Under the pieces are notes generated by a model. It saw only the letters and a list, made by a program, of their open reading frames with translations. It ran no database searches and had not been told where the DNA came from. Position numbers and translations under genes: made by a program. From JAABTH01 sp964390725 (GTDB taxonomy: Bacteria > Bacillota > Dethiobacteria > DTU022): a stretch of DNA of 64,000 nt. This document shows positions 31,138 through 41,087 of this stretch, in pieces. The stretch is from the NCBI GenBank assembly GCA_964390725.1, contig CAYMIW010000013.1:1-64000 (forward strand), in the 5' to 3' direction. Each line of letters starts with the position of its first letter. The stretch's first letter is position 1.

Positions 31138-33288
31138 CTAAGCATCTGTTTCTGGAACAAATGTTACCTGACCTTCTTCCCGGTTGGCCCTGATTACCTT
31201 AACTTTAACTTCATCTCCCAGTTTATAACGTTTACCACTCCGCTCACCGGTCAGCGAAGCCGCCCGCTCATTGTATACATAATAATCATCTTTCAGCTCA
31301 TTAACCGGTATCATACCCTCAATTGTATTATCAAGTTCAACAAATAACCCGAAACCAGCTACCCCGCTCACTATACCAGTATATGTTTCACCGATTTTTT
31401 CCTCCATGAATTGTGCTTTTTTCATTTCAATACTGGCTCTTTCGGCTTCAACCGCTGCTCTTTCCCGCTCGGAAGAGTGACGGGCAATATCGGGAAAGCG
31501 CGAGTGGAGCTTCTTGATTTTCTCCCTGGTTAATCCACTGCCTCTTAATTTTTCCTTTAAAATCCGGTGAACTACCAGGTCAGGATATCGTCTGATCGGC
31601 GAAGTAAAGTGGCAGTAACAAGCGGAAGCAAGACCGAAATGCCCTTCATTTTCAGCACTGTACAAAGCCTGGGGAAGTGAACGCAGCACCAGGTAACGTA
31701 TTAGCTTCTCAGTTTTTTCTCCCTTTGTCTGATCAAGCAAACTATTCAAATGTTTTGGCTTGAGCACCTTAATATTTGATAATGATCCTATGCCCATCAA
31801 GGTCAGGGTTTCCCGCAGGAGAGCTAGTTTTTCCTCGGTTGGCAGGGCATGTACCCTGTATACACAGGGAAGTTTTCGTTTATATAAATGTTCAGCAACA
31901 GCTTCATTGCAATAAATCATAAACTCTTCGATAAGCGATTCAGAGCGCCCCATAACTCTCTTTCCTACTGCTATCGGAACTCCTTCCGCATCTATTTCGA
32001 TCTTAGTTTCCGGCATATCAAGATCAAGGGCACCACGCTTCATTCTGCGTTTGCGAAGTATTTCAGCAAGCTCAGACATACTATCTATCACTTGAGGCAG
32101 ATCTTTGTTAGTAAAAGTTTTTTTAACATCGGCACCGTTAAAATATGCCTCAACCTGCTGGTATGTAAGCCGTTCAGTAACCTTGATCACGCTGGCTGAA
32201 AACTTAGCGTCCACAAGCTCGCCCTGACGGTCAATATCCATAATAACGCTCACTGCCAGTCGGTCCTTGTCGGCCTGCAAACTACAAAGATTTTCCGACA
32301 GCCGGGGCGGCAGCATATGGATAACCCTGTCAACCAGGTATATGCTGGTCCCCCGTTTGAAAGCTTCACGATCAATTGGCTTGCCCTGTCTCACGTAATG
32401 CGACACATCGGCAATATGCACACCCAGAGTGTAGATACCGTTTTTTTCTTCCAGAGATACTGCATCGTCAAAATCGCGAGCTGATTCATCATCGATAGTA
32501 ACCATGCGGGTTTCCCTTAAATCTAATCGGTCGTCTTCTTTCACTGCCTGGGCTATTGAGTCTTCACCGGGCAGATCTTCAACAAATTTAATTACTGCCG
32601 GTGGAAATTCGCCGGGCAGCTCATAGCGATGTTTAAAGGTTAGCATCTCTGCCCCGGCACTTCCGGCCCGACCCAGGTGCTCCACAACCCGACCCCGGGA
32701 AGGGCGGTTACCCTGGGACCATTTTTCTATTTCCACTATTACCTTGTCCCCCGGACGCGCTTTTTTCAAATCATCTGAAGAAACCTGCACCGGAGAAGGC
32801 ATGCGGTTATCATCGGGTTCTACAAACAATCTTTTTTTCTCCTTTTTCAGGGTCCCTACTACACGACTGCTGCCCCGCTTGATAATCCCTATAACCGTGC
32901 CTTCACGCCGGCGGCTACCTCTCTTATCATCAATTCGTACAACTACCCGGTCGCCGTGAGCTGCACTATTGAGGTTTCTCGAATTTATGTAGATATCTTC
33001 CGATCGTGCATCAGGTTTTAGAAAAGCAAAGCCTCTTTTATTACCCTGCAGCACTCCCGTTATATAACCAAGACGGTCAGGTAAACCAAATCGACCCCTG
33101 GCTGTTTTTACAACCAAGCCCTCATTTTCCATTCTTTTTAAACTGCCAAGAAGCAGGGCTTTATCCTGGCGGTTTATTCTCAGGGCTCCAAGAATCTGCT
33201 CAGGAGTTAGTGACTTTTGCCGCCCCTCTTCCAGGAGACGCAGCACTTTATCGCGCAGGGGATTAACAAGATTTTTTTTCTCACTCAT
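31138..33288 (-). CDS. rnr: ribonuclease R
   Basis: 716 residues, typical for Firmicutes RNase R. Order: N-terminal winged helix (1-70), two cold-shock domains, the RNB catalytic domain with the Asp cluster in DDESARDFDDAVSL, and a C-terminal S1 domain (GETYTGIVSGVAGFGLFVEL). It is a processive 3'-5' exoribonuclease that can unwind structured RNA. In the tmRNA system it degrades the faulty mRNA, which fits its place with smpB and ssrA. The lysine-rich tail of some homologues is absent. A T-rich terminator separates it from secG upstream. Confidence 0.96.
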   Translation of the reverse strand: MSEKKNLVNPLRDKVLRLLEEGRQKSLTPEQILGALRINRQDKALLLGSLKRMENEGLVVKTARGRFGLPDRLGYITGVLQGNKRGFAFLKPDARSEDIYINSRNLNSAAHGDRVVVRIDDKRGSRRREGTVIGIIKRGSSRVVGTLKKEKKRLFVEPDDNRMPSPVQVSSDDLKKARPGDKVIVEIEKWSQGNRPSRGRVVEHLGRAGSAGAEMLTFKHRYELPGEFPPAVIKFVEDLPGEDSIAQAVKEDDRLDLRETRMVTIDDESARDFDDAVSLEEKNGIYTLGVHIADVSHYVRQGKPIDREAFKRGTSIYLVDRVIHMLPPRLSENLCSLQADKDRLAVSVIMDIDRQGELVDAKFSASVIKVTERLTYQQVEAYFNGADVKKTFTNKDLPQVIDSMSELAEILRKRRMKRGALDLDMPETKIEIDAEGVPIAVGKRVMGRSESLIEEFMIYCNEAVAEHLYKRKLPCVYRVHALPTEEKLALLRETLTLMGIGSLSNIKVLKPKHLNSLLDQTKGEKTEKLIRYLVLRSLPQALYSAENEGHFGLASACYCHFTSPIRRYPDLVVHRILKEKLRGSGLTREKIKKLHSRFPDIARHSSERERAAVEAERASIEMKKAQFMEEKIGETYTGIVSGVAGFGLFVELDNTIEGMIPVNELKDDYYVYNERAASLTGERSGKRYKLGDEVKVKVIRANREEGQVTFVPETDA

Positions 33289-33354
33289 TTTTTGGCATCT
33301 CCTTAAACTATCAAATACAGTCGATTGTTATGCCGGACTAATACTTTGGTAAAT

Positions 33355-33390
33355 TAATAAAAAAGCAGGGGACTGTGCATTCCCCTGCCA
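33355..33390 (-). terminator. terminator after secG
   Basis: Arms GCAGGGGA (33365-33372) and TCCCCTGC (33381-33388), 8-nt loop, followed on the minus strand by six T. It ends the pgk-tpiA-gpmI-eno-secG unit ahead of rnr. Confidence 0.88.
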
Positions 33391-33415
33391 TTATACCATT
33401 GAAACCTTTAGGTCG

Positions 33416-33640
33416 TTAACTCAGAACAACCATAACAATTGTCAGAGCCATGAAAGCTATGGCAATGTAAGTGGTAACTTTGCCCAGCTTGTCGTCCAGT
33501 CCCTTTTTTTTGCCAACCAGCGATTGAGCTCCACCAGCAATGGCTCCAAGACCGGCGCTGCGTCCCGATTGCAACAGGACAATGGCAATTAAGGCCAGGC
33601 ACATGATAAGATAAATAATATTTACAACAAGTCCGATCAT
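33416..33640 (-). CDS. secG: preprotein translocase subunit SecG
   Basis: 74 residues from the ATG at 33640, preceded by TGGAGG at 9 nt; an in-frame start at 33664 would begin before that site. Two membrane helices (about 3-22 and 53-73) flank the conserved cytoplasmic loop LLQSGRSAGLGAIAGGAQSL. SecG is the small helper subunit of the SecYEG channel. It follows eno directly and is closed by a terminator, so it is the last gene of the glycolytic operon, as in many Clostridia. Confidence 0.93.
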   Translation of the reverse strand: MIGLVVNIIYLIMCLALIAIVLLQSGRSAGLGAIAGGAQSLVGKKKGLDDKLGKVTTYIAIAFMALTIVMVVLS

Positions 33641-33723
33641 TATTAAATACCTCCAGTAATTCATCAGTTGAAGCTGAGCAAACGATATTTTACCACATTT
33701 TCGCTAATAACACAAATGCCGAA

Positions 33724-35007
33724 CTAAATATTAAGCATGTTTTTTAAATTTTTCCCTCCGTAAATAGCACCCTTACCCAGCTCTTCTTCAATGCGCAGTA
33801 GCTGGTTATATTTGGCTACCCTGTCAACACGGGAAGGAGCACCTGTTTTGATCATACCGGCGCCCGTGGCCACGGCAAAGTCGGCTATAAAACTGTCGTC
33901 CGTTTCGCCTGAACGGTGAGAAACCATACAGCTGTAACCAGCGCCGGCACCCATTGCCATTGTTTCCAGGGTTTCACTGAGCGAACCAATCTGGTTAAGC
34001 TTGATCAAAATGGAATTGGCTATACCCGAACTGATACCCCGGCTTAAGCGTCGGGGATTTGTTACAAATAAGTCATCGCCAATTATTTTCAGCTTATTTC
34101 CTGCTGCTTTTGTAAACTCTGCCCAGCCGTCCCAGTCTTCTTCATCATGACTATCTTCAATACTAATCAGCGGAAAACGCCGGGCCAGGTTGAGATAATA
34201 GTTATTAAGTTCAGCAGATGTATATGCCCGACCTTCCAGGTGATAAGCTCCGTCCCGATAAAACTCGCTGGCTGCAGCGTCCAGGGCCAGGCATACTTCT
34301 TCTCCCGGTTTGTAACCTGCCACTCCAATTGCCTCGACTATAGCTTCCAATGCAGCTTCACTTGATTCAAGGTTGGGAGCAAAACCACCTTCATCACCCA
34401 CGTTGGTGTTTAGACCGCGTGACTTTAAAATACCCTTCAATTTATGAAACACCTCAGTACCCATGCGCAGTGCTTCTCTGAAACTATCAGCCCCTAGGGG
34501 GACAATCATAAATTCCTGGATATCCATATTGTTATCGGCATGACTCCCTCCATTCAAGATATTCATGAATGGAACAGGCATTAATACCGCTTTTATTCCG
34601 CCAATATAGCGATAAAGTGGCAGACCGAGCATTATTGAAGCAGCACGGGCTGCCGCCATTGAAACTGCCAGTATGGCGTTGGCGCCAAGCTTCGATTTGT
34701 TTTCTGTACCGTCGATTTCGATCATGGTGCGATCAATTTCTTCCTGGTTGAGCACGTTCATTCCGCATAATTCCGGAGCAAGGATATCATTCACATTCTT
34801 AACAGCCGTAAGGACTCCTTTACCGAGGTAGCGGTTCTTATCACCATCGCGAAGCTCAACTGCTTCAAAAGCTCCGGTTGAGGCCCCGGAAGGCACAGCA
34901 GCCCGTGCTGTCCATCCGCCCTGCAAAAAAAGATCAACTTCAATGGTCGGGTTACCACGTGAATCAAGAATTTCTCTTGCCTTAATATCCTGAATCATTT
35001 CTTCCAT
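33724..35007 (-). CDS. eno: enolase
   Basis: 427 residues, normal length. Clear marks: AREILDSRGNPTIEVDL at the start, the loop with SGASTG, GDEGGFAPNL, SIEDSHDEEDW (Mg ligands), GDDLFVTNP and the signature near ILIKLNQIGSLSETL, then SHRSGETDDSFIADF. It converts 2-phosphoglycerate to phosphoenolpyruvate. GGAGGAG lies 8 nt before the ATG. The gene is 15 nt after gpmI, so the last steps of glycolysis are encoded together. Confidence 0.98.
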   Translation of the reverse strand: MEEMIQDIKAREILDSRGNPTIEVDLFLQGGWTARAAVPSGASTGAFEAVELRDGDKNRYLGKGVLTAVKNVNDILAPELCGMNVLNQEEIDRTMIEIDGTENKSKLGANAILAVSMAAARAASIMLGLPLYRYIGGIKAVLMPVPFMNILNGGSHADNNMDIQEFMIVPLGADSFREALRMGTEVFHKLKGILKSRGLNTNVGDEGGFAPNLESSEAALEAIVEAIGVAGYKPGEEVCLALDAAASEFYRDGAYHLEGRAYTSAELNNYYLNLARRFPLISIEDSHDEEDWDGWAEFTKAAGNKLKIIGDDLFVTNPRRLSRGISSGIANSILIKLNQIGSLSETLETMAMGAGAGYSCMVSHRSGETDDSFIADFAVATGAGMIKTGAPSRVDRVAKYNQLLRIEEELGKGAIYGGKNLKNMLNI

Positions 35008-35022
35008 GTAAATCTCCTCCTG

Positions 35023-36558
35023 TTACTTTTCCGCTTTCAGCATACTCTTTCCGGTCATCTCTGGTGGAATAGGAAGACCGGCCAGTTCAAGCACTGTTGG
35101 GGCAATATCCGCTAAAACACCCTGTGAGCGAACATTTACATTTCCTGCTCCAAGCAGGATAAATGGAACCGGATTAGAGCTGTGTGCAGTCAGGGTTTCA
35201 CCGTTGCCATTTAACATTTCCTCGGCATTACCATGATCGGCACATATAATTACCGCCCACTGCCGGGGCAGTGCTTCCTTTATAATATCGCCCACGGCCC
35301 TGTCAACAGTTTCGACAGCTTTAACTGCAGCATCCTGGTTTCCTGTATGACCAACCATATCGGCATTGGCAAAATTGGCAACAATCAGTGGGTGTTTACC
35401 TGCTTTAATGGATTCAGTTATTTTTTCGGCAACTTCGGGCGCACTCATCTCCGGCTGCAGATCATAAGTAGCTACTTTTGGCGAAGGAACCAGGATGCGA
35501 TCTTCTCCGGGAAAAGGTTTTTCCCGCCCCCCGCTGAAGAAAAAGGTTACATGGGCATATTTTTCTGTTTCGGCTATGCGTACCTGGGGCAAATTGTTTT
35601 CGGCATATGTTTCACCAAGGGTATGCTTGAGATCATCGAGCGTAAAGGCAACCGGCAGATCAAATTCCCGATCATATTTGGTCATGGTAACATAATACGG
35701 CTTAACCGGATCATTGCCCCGCTTAAATTCATTAAAGCTTTGATCAGTCAGGGCGCGGGTAATCTGGCGTGCACGATCAGGTCTAAAATTAAAGAATATA
35801 ACACTGTCTTCATTTTTTATTGTTGCCAGCGGTTTGCCTTTGTCATCAACAATTACCGTTGGTTTGACAAACTCGTCACCTTCTTCGCGTTCATAGGCCT
35901 GATCAAGCGCGTCAAGCGAGTTCAAAGCGGTTAACCCTTCACCCCTGGTATAAGCGCGATAAGCCTTTTCAACCCTGTCCCAGCGTTTATCCCTGTCCAT
36001 GGCATAATACCGGCCACAAACCGTTGCCACATAACCGTTATTGTGCTCTGCTGAAAATTCGGCCAGTTTTTCCAGGTAAGGCCGCGCCCCAAAAGGTATC
36101 GTATCACGGCCATCGAGAATGGCATGAACGTAATACTTTTTCACACCCTGCTGTTCAGCCATGTTCAACAAAGCCATGAGGTGATTCAGGTGACTGTGAA
36201 CACCGCCATCCGACACCAGTCCAACCATATGTAAAACCCCACCCTGTAGTTTAGCTTTTTTCATAGCTGTTATTAATACAGGGTTTTCATAGAATTGACC
36301 GGTTTCAATCGCCTTGCTGATCCTGGTTAATTCCTGGTAAACAACCCTGCCTGCGCCAAGATTAAGGTGCCCAACCTCAGAATTACCCATCTGGGCGGGA
36401 GGCAGACCAACCGCTTCACCAGAAGCATTGAGGCGGGCTCGCGGATATTCTCTGCTGAGCTTGTCCATGTTAGGGGTAGAGGCCTGCATTATAGCATTGC
36501 CCTCTTTTTTATCGCTTTCGCCCCAGCCATCAAGGATTAAAAGAAGGACTTTTTTCAA
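35023..36558 (-). CDS. gpmI: 2,3-bisphosphoglycerate-independent phosphoglycerate mutase
   Basis: 511 residues, normal for the Mn-dependent enzyme. It has LLLILDGWG with the metal Asp, the catalytic Ser in QMGNSEVGHLNLGAGR, HAILDGRDTIPFGA, and the metal sites in NFANADMVGHTG and CADHGNAEEM. It interconverts 3- and 2-phosphoglycerate. The start is TTG at 36558, overlapping the tpiA stop by four bases (TTGA), which indicates translational coupling. The next gene is eno, its metabolic successor. Confidence 0.97.
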   Translation of the reverse strand: MKKVLLLILDGWGESDKKEGNAIMQASTPNMDKLSREYPRARLNASGEAVGLPPAQMGNSEVGHLNLGAGRVVYQELTRISKAIETGQFYENPVLITAMKKAKLQGGVLHMVGLVSDGGVHSHLNHLMALLNMAEQQGVKKYYVHAILDGRDTIPFGARPYLEKLAEFSAEHNNGYVATVCGRYYAMDRDKRWDRVEKAYRAYTRGEGLTALNSLDALDQAYEREEGDEFVKPTVIVDDKGKPLATIKNEDSVIFFNFRPDRARQITRALTDQSFNEFKRGNDPVKPYYVTMTKYDREFDLPVAFTLDDLKHTLGETYAENNLPQVRIAETEKYAHVTFFFSGGREKPFPGEDRILVPSPKVATYDLQPEMSAPEVAEKITESIKAGKHPLIVANFANADMVGHTGNQDAAVKAVETVDRAVGDIIKEALPRQWAVIICADHGNAEEMLNGNGETLTAHSSNPVPFILLGAGNVNVRSQGVLADIAPTVLELAGLPIPPEMTGKSMLKAEK

Positions 36559-37322
36559 TGTAAGACCGCCTTTCGGGCAGCGGTAATCAAATTGATAAAG
36601 GTGCCTGTTGCAAGGCTGGCTCCGCCAACCAGTGCTCCGGCAACCGAGGGAAGAGTAACAAAAGATCCAATATTGTCAGGTTTAACACTGCCGCCATACT
36701 GTATTCTTAGACGGGAGGCCACTTCTACACCCAATTTTTCACGAACAAGGTCATGGATATAGTCTCCGGCGTTCCCGGCATCTTCAGCTGTAGCAGCCCG
36801 ACCCGTTCCGATTGCCCAGACAGGTTCATACGCGATAACCAGATTATTTATTGCTTCCGGGTTTAGCCCTTCAAATGCCGACACAAGCTGTCTCTGCAGG
36901 ACTAACTCAGTGGCACCGTTGTGTCGTTCATCTTCTGTTTCCCCGACACAGAGAATCGGTTTCAAGCCTTTGTTAAAAGCAGCTTTGACTTTTCTGTTAA
37001 TCTGCATATCGTTCTCACCAAAAATATGCCGCCGCTCGGAGTGACCGATAATTACATACTCAACTCCATATTCAAGAAGCATACTGGCAGCTATCTCTCC
37101 TGTAAATGCGCCTTTCTCTTCCCAATGAATATTTTGTGCTCCCACCTTAATCTTACTGCCCTGCAGTATTTCACCCGCAGTGGGAAGAGCTGTGAAAGGA
37201 GGGCAGATTATAACATCCACCCCTTCGAAGTTGCTTTCTTCTTTCTGCAGCTCACGGCAAAAAGCAGCCGTTTCGGCTGCAGTTTTATGCATTTTCCAAT
37301 TTGCAGCAATAATTAGATTCAT
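36555..37322 (-). CDS. tpiA: triosephosphate isomerase
   Basis: 255 residues, a TIM barrel with all catalytic motifs: AANWKMHKT (Asn/Lys), the His in VIIGHSERRHIF, the Glu in AYEPVWAIGTG, and IQYGGSVKPDN for the phosphate site. It interconverts dihydroxyacetone phosphate and glyceraldehyde-3-phosphate. It lies 34 nt after pgk and overlaps gpmI. No gapA is present in this cluster, so glyceraldehyde-3-phosphate dehydrogenase must be encoded elsewhere. Confidence 0.98.
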   Translation of the reverse strand: MNLIIAANWKMHKTAAETAAFCRELQKEESNFEGVDVIICPPFTALPTAGEILQGSKIKVGAQNIHWEEKGAFTGEIAASMLLEYGVEYVIIGHSERRHIFGENDMQINRKVKAAFNKGLKPILCVGETEDERHNGATELVLQRQLVSAFEGLNPEAINNLVIAYEPVWAIGTGRAATAEDAGNAGDYIHDLVREKLGVEVASRLRIQYGGSVKPDNIGSFVTLPSVAGALVGGASLATGTFINLITAARKAVLH

Positions 37323-37356
37323 TTACTTCACTCCCCTGTTCGGCATTATGGGTTTG

Positions 37357-38541
37357 CTATCGATCCAGAAGGGCAGTAATACCGGGCAGTTCTTTTCCTT
37401 CCCAGAATTCCAGGGTAGCTCCGCCCCCGGTGGAAATAAAATTAATTTGTTCACTTAGTTTAAGCATTTCAATAGCGGCAACGAGATCTCCACCACCAAC
37501 AACAGAGTATGCCTTACTTTCAGCAATACCCGAAGCCACCTCGCCGGTACCACGATCAAACGGCGGTATTTCAAATACTCCAAGGGGCCCGTTCCAAACT
37601 ACCATCGCCGATTCTTTTATTACTGATTTGAACCTGGTGGTAGTTTCAGGTCCAATATCTACAGCCTTCCAACTACCGGTTACCTCTTCCGGTTTAAAAG
37701 TATGGTGAGGAGATCCTGGCTTAAGTTCTTCTACTGCAACCAGATCATTCGGCAGTAATAACCTACAACGGCTTTCTTTAGCCTGTTCGATTAAAGCAGC
37801 TGCTGTTTCAACCTGCTCTTTCTCGTAAAAAGACGAACCCAGGTCAAACCCGGCAGCAACCAGAAAAGTATTGGCCATTCCGCCGCCTACCAGGAGATTA
37901 TCGGCAAGCTCAAAAAAACGTCGAATAACATTTATTTTATCGGAGACTTTAGCACCTCCTAAAATGGTCGTCAGCGGCCTCTGTGGTTCGTCCAGGCAGC
38001 GCGACAGCTCTTCAATTTCTTTTTTCATCAACATACCTGCTACAGCAGGTATGTAAGCAGCAACTCCAACCGTTGAAGCATGGGCCCGGTGCGCAGTTCC
38101 AAAAGCATCATTAACATAATAATCAAAAGGTTGGGCAAGCTGCCGGGCAAAAGCAGGGTCGTTTTTCTCCTCTTCCGGTGCAAAACGAACATTTTCCAAC
38201 ATCAGCAGTTCGCCGTCCTTCATCGCCTGCACTTTTTCTTCAACTTCCGACCCGACAACAGAATCAATCTTGGGCACATGCATTTCAATCAGTTCAGACA
38301 GTCTCTTCGCCACCGGGTCCATTTTCAGGGAATCAACACTTTTCCCTTTCGGCCTCCCAAGATGAGAAACCAGGACCAACCTGGCTCCTTCTTTAATCAG
38401 AGTTTCTATTGTTGGAAGAGCAGCCCTGATCCGGCTGTCGTCACGAACCCTGTTTCCTTCCAGTGGCACATTAAAATCAACTCTCATCAATATATTTTTA
38501 CCCCGGGGATCAATATCTTCGATACTTTTTTTGTTTATCAT
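37357..38541 (-). CDS. pgk: phosphoglycerate kinase
   Basis: 394 residues from the ATG at 38541 (MINKKSIEDIDPRGKN), the usual start; an in-frame TTG at 38562 directly follows the rpoN stop and is less likely. It has LMRVDFNVPL, VLVSHLGRPKGK, NDAFGTAHRAHAS, ILGGAKVSDK and the hinge/C-terminal STGGGATLEF. It makes ATP from 1,3-bisphosphoglycerate. It begins 21 nt after rpoN and opens the glycolytic gene run. Confidence 0.97.
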   Translation of the reverse strand: MINKKSIEDIDPRGKNILMRVDFNVPLEGNRVRDDSRIRAALPTIETLIKEGARLVLVSHLGRPKGKSVDSLKMDPVAKRLSELIEMHVPKIDSVVGSEVEEKVQAMKDGELLMLENVRFAPEEEKNDPAFARQLAQPFDYYVNDAFGTAHRAHASTVGVAAYIPAVAGMLMKKEIEELSRCLDEPQRPLTTILGGAKVSDKINVIRRFFELADNLLVGGGMANTFLVAAGFDLGSSFYEKEQVETAAALIEQAKESRCRLLLPNDLVAVEELKPGSPHHTFKPEEVTGSWKAVDIGPETTTRFKSVIKESAMVVWNGPLGVFEIPPFDRGTGEVASGIAESKAYSVVGGGDLVAAIEMLKLSEQINFISTGGGATLEFWEGKELPGITALLDR

Positions 38542-38562
38542 CTTCCCACCATCCGGAATCAA

Positions 38563-39981
38563 TTATTTGCGGCGCTTATATGAAGCAGGTATGGAGAGTT
38601 CTTCCCGGTATTTTGCAACAGTTCTCCTGGAAATATCAATGCCTTCTTTTTGCAGCATCTCAGCCAAACTTTGATCACTCAGTGGTTTATCCGGCTTTTC
38701 GGCTTCAATCATTTCACGTATATATGTCTTAATGCTGTGCGAAGAAAAATCCTTACCACCGGCCCCCGATAAGCCACTTGAAAAGAAAAACTTTAGAGGA
38801 TACATCCCCCTGGGGGTCTGAATATATTTGTTTGAAGTAGCCCTGCTGACCGTAGACTCATGGACGCCTATATTGGCGGCCACCTCTTTTAAAGTTAAAG
38901 GTTTTAGCCTTTTAATCCCGTAATTAAAAAAGTCTTTTTGAATATCGACAATCTGCTGCGAAACTCTGAAAAGAGTCAGCCTTCTCTGTTCTATACTGCG
39001 GATCAGCCAAAATGCTTTTTCTATTTTATTCTTGATAAAAGATGAAAGCTGATCATCATCATTTGATCCCGTTCGTAGCATCTGCTGGTAAAAGGGACTG
39101 ATTGTAAGCTGCGGTATGCCATTTTCATTTCCCACCACTATATAATCATCATCAACCTTCTCAACGATAACATCAGGAACAATATAGCGTGTCTCCTCCC
39201 CTTCCCCGTAAACAGAACCGGGTTTCGGGTTAAGGGTTCGAATTAGCTTAACAGCCTCTTCAACTTTGCTTTCATCGTATCCGAGCCTGGCTGCTATGTA
39301 GCGAAAACGACCATCTGCAGCAGCAGGTAAAAACTTTCTAACAATCTCTTCAGCAAGATTGTTACGTTCATCCAATTTATCCAGTTGCAGAAGCAGGCAT
39401 TCCTGAAGGTTCCGGCAGCCTATCCCGGTCGGTTCTAGTTTCTGGACAATATCAAGTGCTTCTTCCAGCTCTTCAACCATAATCCCAACAGCCAGGGAGA
39501 GATCCTGTAAATCTTCCTGGAGATAACCGTTGTGATCGAGATTACCGGCCAAAAAAGCGGCTGCGTTATATTGACGGGGAGAAAGAACCTGCAGGCGAAG
39601 CTGTTCAAGAAGGTCTTCAAGCATGGTTCGGCAGGAACCGGCACAGTTTTCCACGGTTGGCTGATAGTCTGGGATAATTCCCAAGGCCCCCGATGGATAA
39701 GATCTTTTATCAAGGTCCATCTCCCTGAAATATTCTTCCCAGGAAAAATCTTCATTCTGATCTCGTTCAGGAGCTTCAGCCTGCTGCTGAACGGGCTCTT
39801 CCTCTTTCTCACTTTCTCTTGGTTCCTGAATTTCAAGCACAGGATTGTTCAATAGTTCTTCCTGGATGTGATCCTGCAGCTCCATCGAAGAATACTGAAG
39901 CAGCGTTATCGCCAGCTTTAGCTCCGGTGTAATGATCAGCTTTTGACTTTGTTCTAACTTGAGGTTATAATCCAGTTTCAC
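38563..39981 (-). CDS. rpoN: RNA polymerase sigma-54 factor
   Basis: 472 residues. The N-terminal activator-interacting region is clear (LEQSQKLIITPELKLAITLL, then LLNNPVLEI), followed by an acidic Glu/Gln linker, the core-binding domain, a helix-turn-helix (LKEVAANIGVHESTVSRATS) and the C-terminal RpoN box SRRTVAKYREEL. It directs transcription from -24/-12 promoters with enhancer-type activators. It abuts pgk; the cggR and gapA genes that often lie between them in Clostridia are not here. An inverted repeat lies in its upstream gap. Confidence 0.95.
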   Translation of the reverse strand: MKLDYNLKLEQSQKLIITPELKLAITLLQYSSMELQDHIQEELLNNPVLEIQEPRESEKEEEPVQQQAEAPERDQNEDFSWEEYFREMDLDKRSYPSGALGIIPDYQPTVENCAGSCRTMLEDLLEQLRLQVLSPRQYNAAAFLAGNLDHNGYLQEDLQDLSLAVGIMVEELEEALDIVQKLEPTGIGCRNLQECLLLQLDKLDERNNLAEEIVRKFLPAAADGRFRYIAARLGYDESKVEEAVKLIRTLNPKPGSVYGEGEETRYIVPDVIVEKVDDDYIVVGNENGIPQLTISPFYQQMLRTGSNDDDQLSSFIKNKIEKAFWLIRSIEQRRLTLFRVSQQIVDIQKDFFNYGIKRLKPLTLKEVAANIGVHESTVSRATSNKYIQTPRGMYPLKFFFSSGLSGAGGKDFSSHSIKTYIREMIEAEKPDKPLSDQSLAEMLQKEGIDISRRTVAKYREELSIPASYKRRK

Positions 39982-40021
39982 TGCATACTCTCCAATTGTT
40001 GTTATTTAGTCCCCGGTAAAT

Positions 40022-40048
40022 AATAACAGCTCAACTGCAGCTGTTATT
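40022..40048. repeat. 10-bp perfect inverted repeat between whiA and rpoN
   Basis: Arms AATAACAGCT (40022-40031) and AGCTGTTATT (40039-40048) with a 7-nt loop, in the roughly 150-bp gap between the whiA stop and the rpoN start. No T-run follows on the minus strand. It could be a weak terminator for whiA or an operator for rpoN. Confidence 0.5.
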
Positions 40049-40130
40049 GATAATACAGCGTTTCTTTTTTGATCTTCGACACAATATAGCGAAATCCTTC
40101 CTGTGATTTGTCTAACTGGCATGCTTTTTG

Positions 40131-41087
40131 CTAATATCTTTGTTCCCTTTTTTCTAATATTTTTTCCATTTGCCGGAAACGGTTGTTCATTCCCGATTTA
40201 CTAACCGGGGGATCTAACAGTTCACCAAGCTCCTTCAGGGAGGCTTCAGGATGATTAATCCGCAGCACAGCTGCCTCTTTCAAGGCGGGGGATAGATTAT
40301 TCAACCCGATTAAAGCATCCAGTGCCTCGATATTATCTAGCTGTTGCCGGGCAGAAGCAACCACTTTTTCCAGGTTTGCAGTTTCAAAATTAACCAGGCG
40401 GTTTACCTGGTTGCGCATACTTTTTATCACTCGCTGACTTTCCAGATCAAGCAGGGCCGTTCCTGCTCCTACAATACGTAAAAAATCTGCCACTGCTTCT
40501 GCATTTTTAAAATATATATAGTATGCATCCTTTCTTTTCCTAATCAAAGGTTCCAGGTTAAAAGTTTTTAGCACCTTTTGATAAACCTGGGCGTCTTCAT
40601 GATCACCACAGTTAATCTCAAGGTGATAACCGGAACGGCCTGATACAGATATACTACCCCCTGCAAGAAATATACCTCTCAGCAGGGCTTTTTTACAACA
40701 GGTCCTCCTGGGCAGCGAAGCATGCCGGCGGGGTAGGCTCAGGTATGGGCCGGCTTCTTTTAAATTCAAATAAACCAGGAGGGAATCAACCTGCTCGCGC
40801 CCCTGCACCAGAACTAATAGCTTGTTCTTACCAAAAAGCTTTTCCTTCTGCCTTATAATAGATGGTGACTGCACACCGGACTGTCTCAAAAGATTAAACA
40901 GACGCCTCGCTACAGCGAGATCATCAAGGTGAATACTGAGCAGGTGAGCATCGCGTCGGATCGTATAGTAACCGTGTCTCAATAAAAATGCTTTCAGCTC
41001 CCACGAACTGCAGCAATTATTCTCATTATCCACCCTGGCCAGTTCATTTTTAACTCGTTTAGTTAAAGTCAATACAGGCTCCTCCAT
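40131..41087 (-). CDS. whiA: WhiA-type DNA-binding protein
   Basis: 318 residues, the normal length. An N-terminal LAGLIDADG-related domain (KNELARVDNENNCCSSWELK, then LLRGIFLAGGSISV) is followed by a C-terminal helix-turn-helix (HPEASLKELGELLDPPVSKSG). WhiA is conserved across Gram-positive bacteria and is linked to sporulation in actinomycetes and to division/chromosome handling in Firmicutes. Its ATG overlaps the rapZ stop (TAATG). The yvcK gene that normally lies between rapZ and whiA is missing. Confidence 0.95.
   Translation of the reverse strand: MEEPVLTLTKRVKNELARVDNENNCCSSWELKAFLLRHGYYTIRRDAHLLSIHLDDLAVARRLFNLLRQSGVQSPSIIRQKEKLFGKNKLLVLVQGREQVDSLLVYLNLKEAGPYLSLPRRHASLPRRTCCKKALLRGIFLAGGSISVSGRSGYHLEINCGDHEDAQVYQKVLKTFNLEPLIRKRKDAYYIYFKNAEAVADFLRIVGAGTALLDLESQRVIKSMRNQVNRLVNFETANLEKVVASARQQLDNIEALDALIGLNNLSPALKEAAVLRINHPEASLKELGELLDPPVSKSGMNNRFRQMEKILEKREQRY

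Noticed and set aside
35233..35934. 233-codon plus-strand frame opposite gpmI
   Set aside because: Antisense shadow of a fully conserved glycolytic gene.
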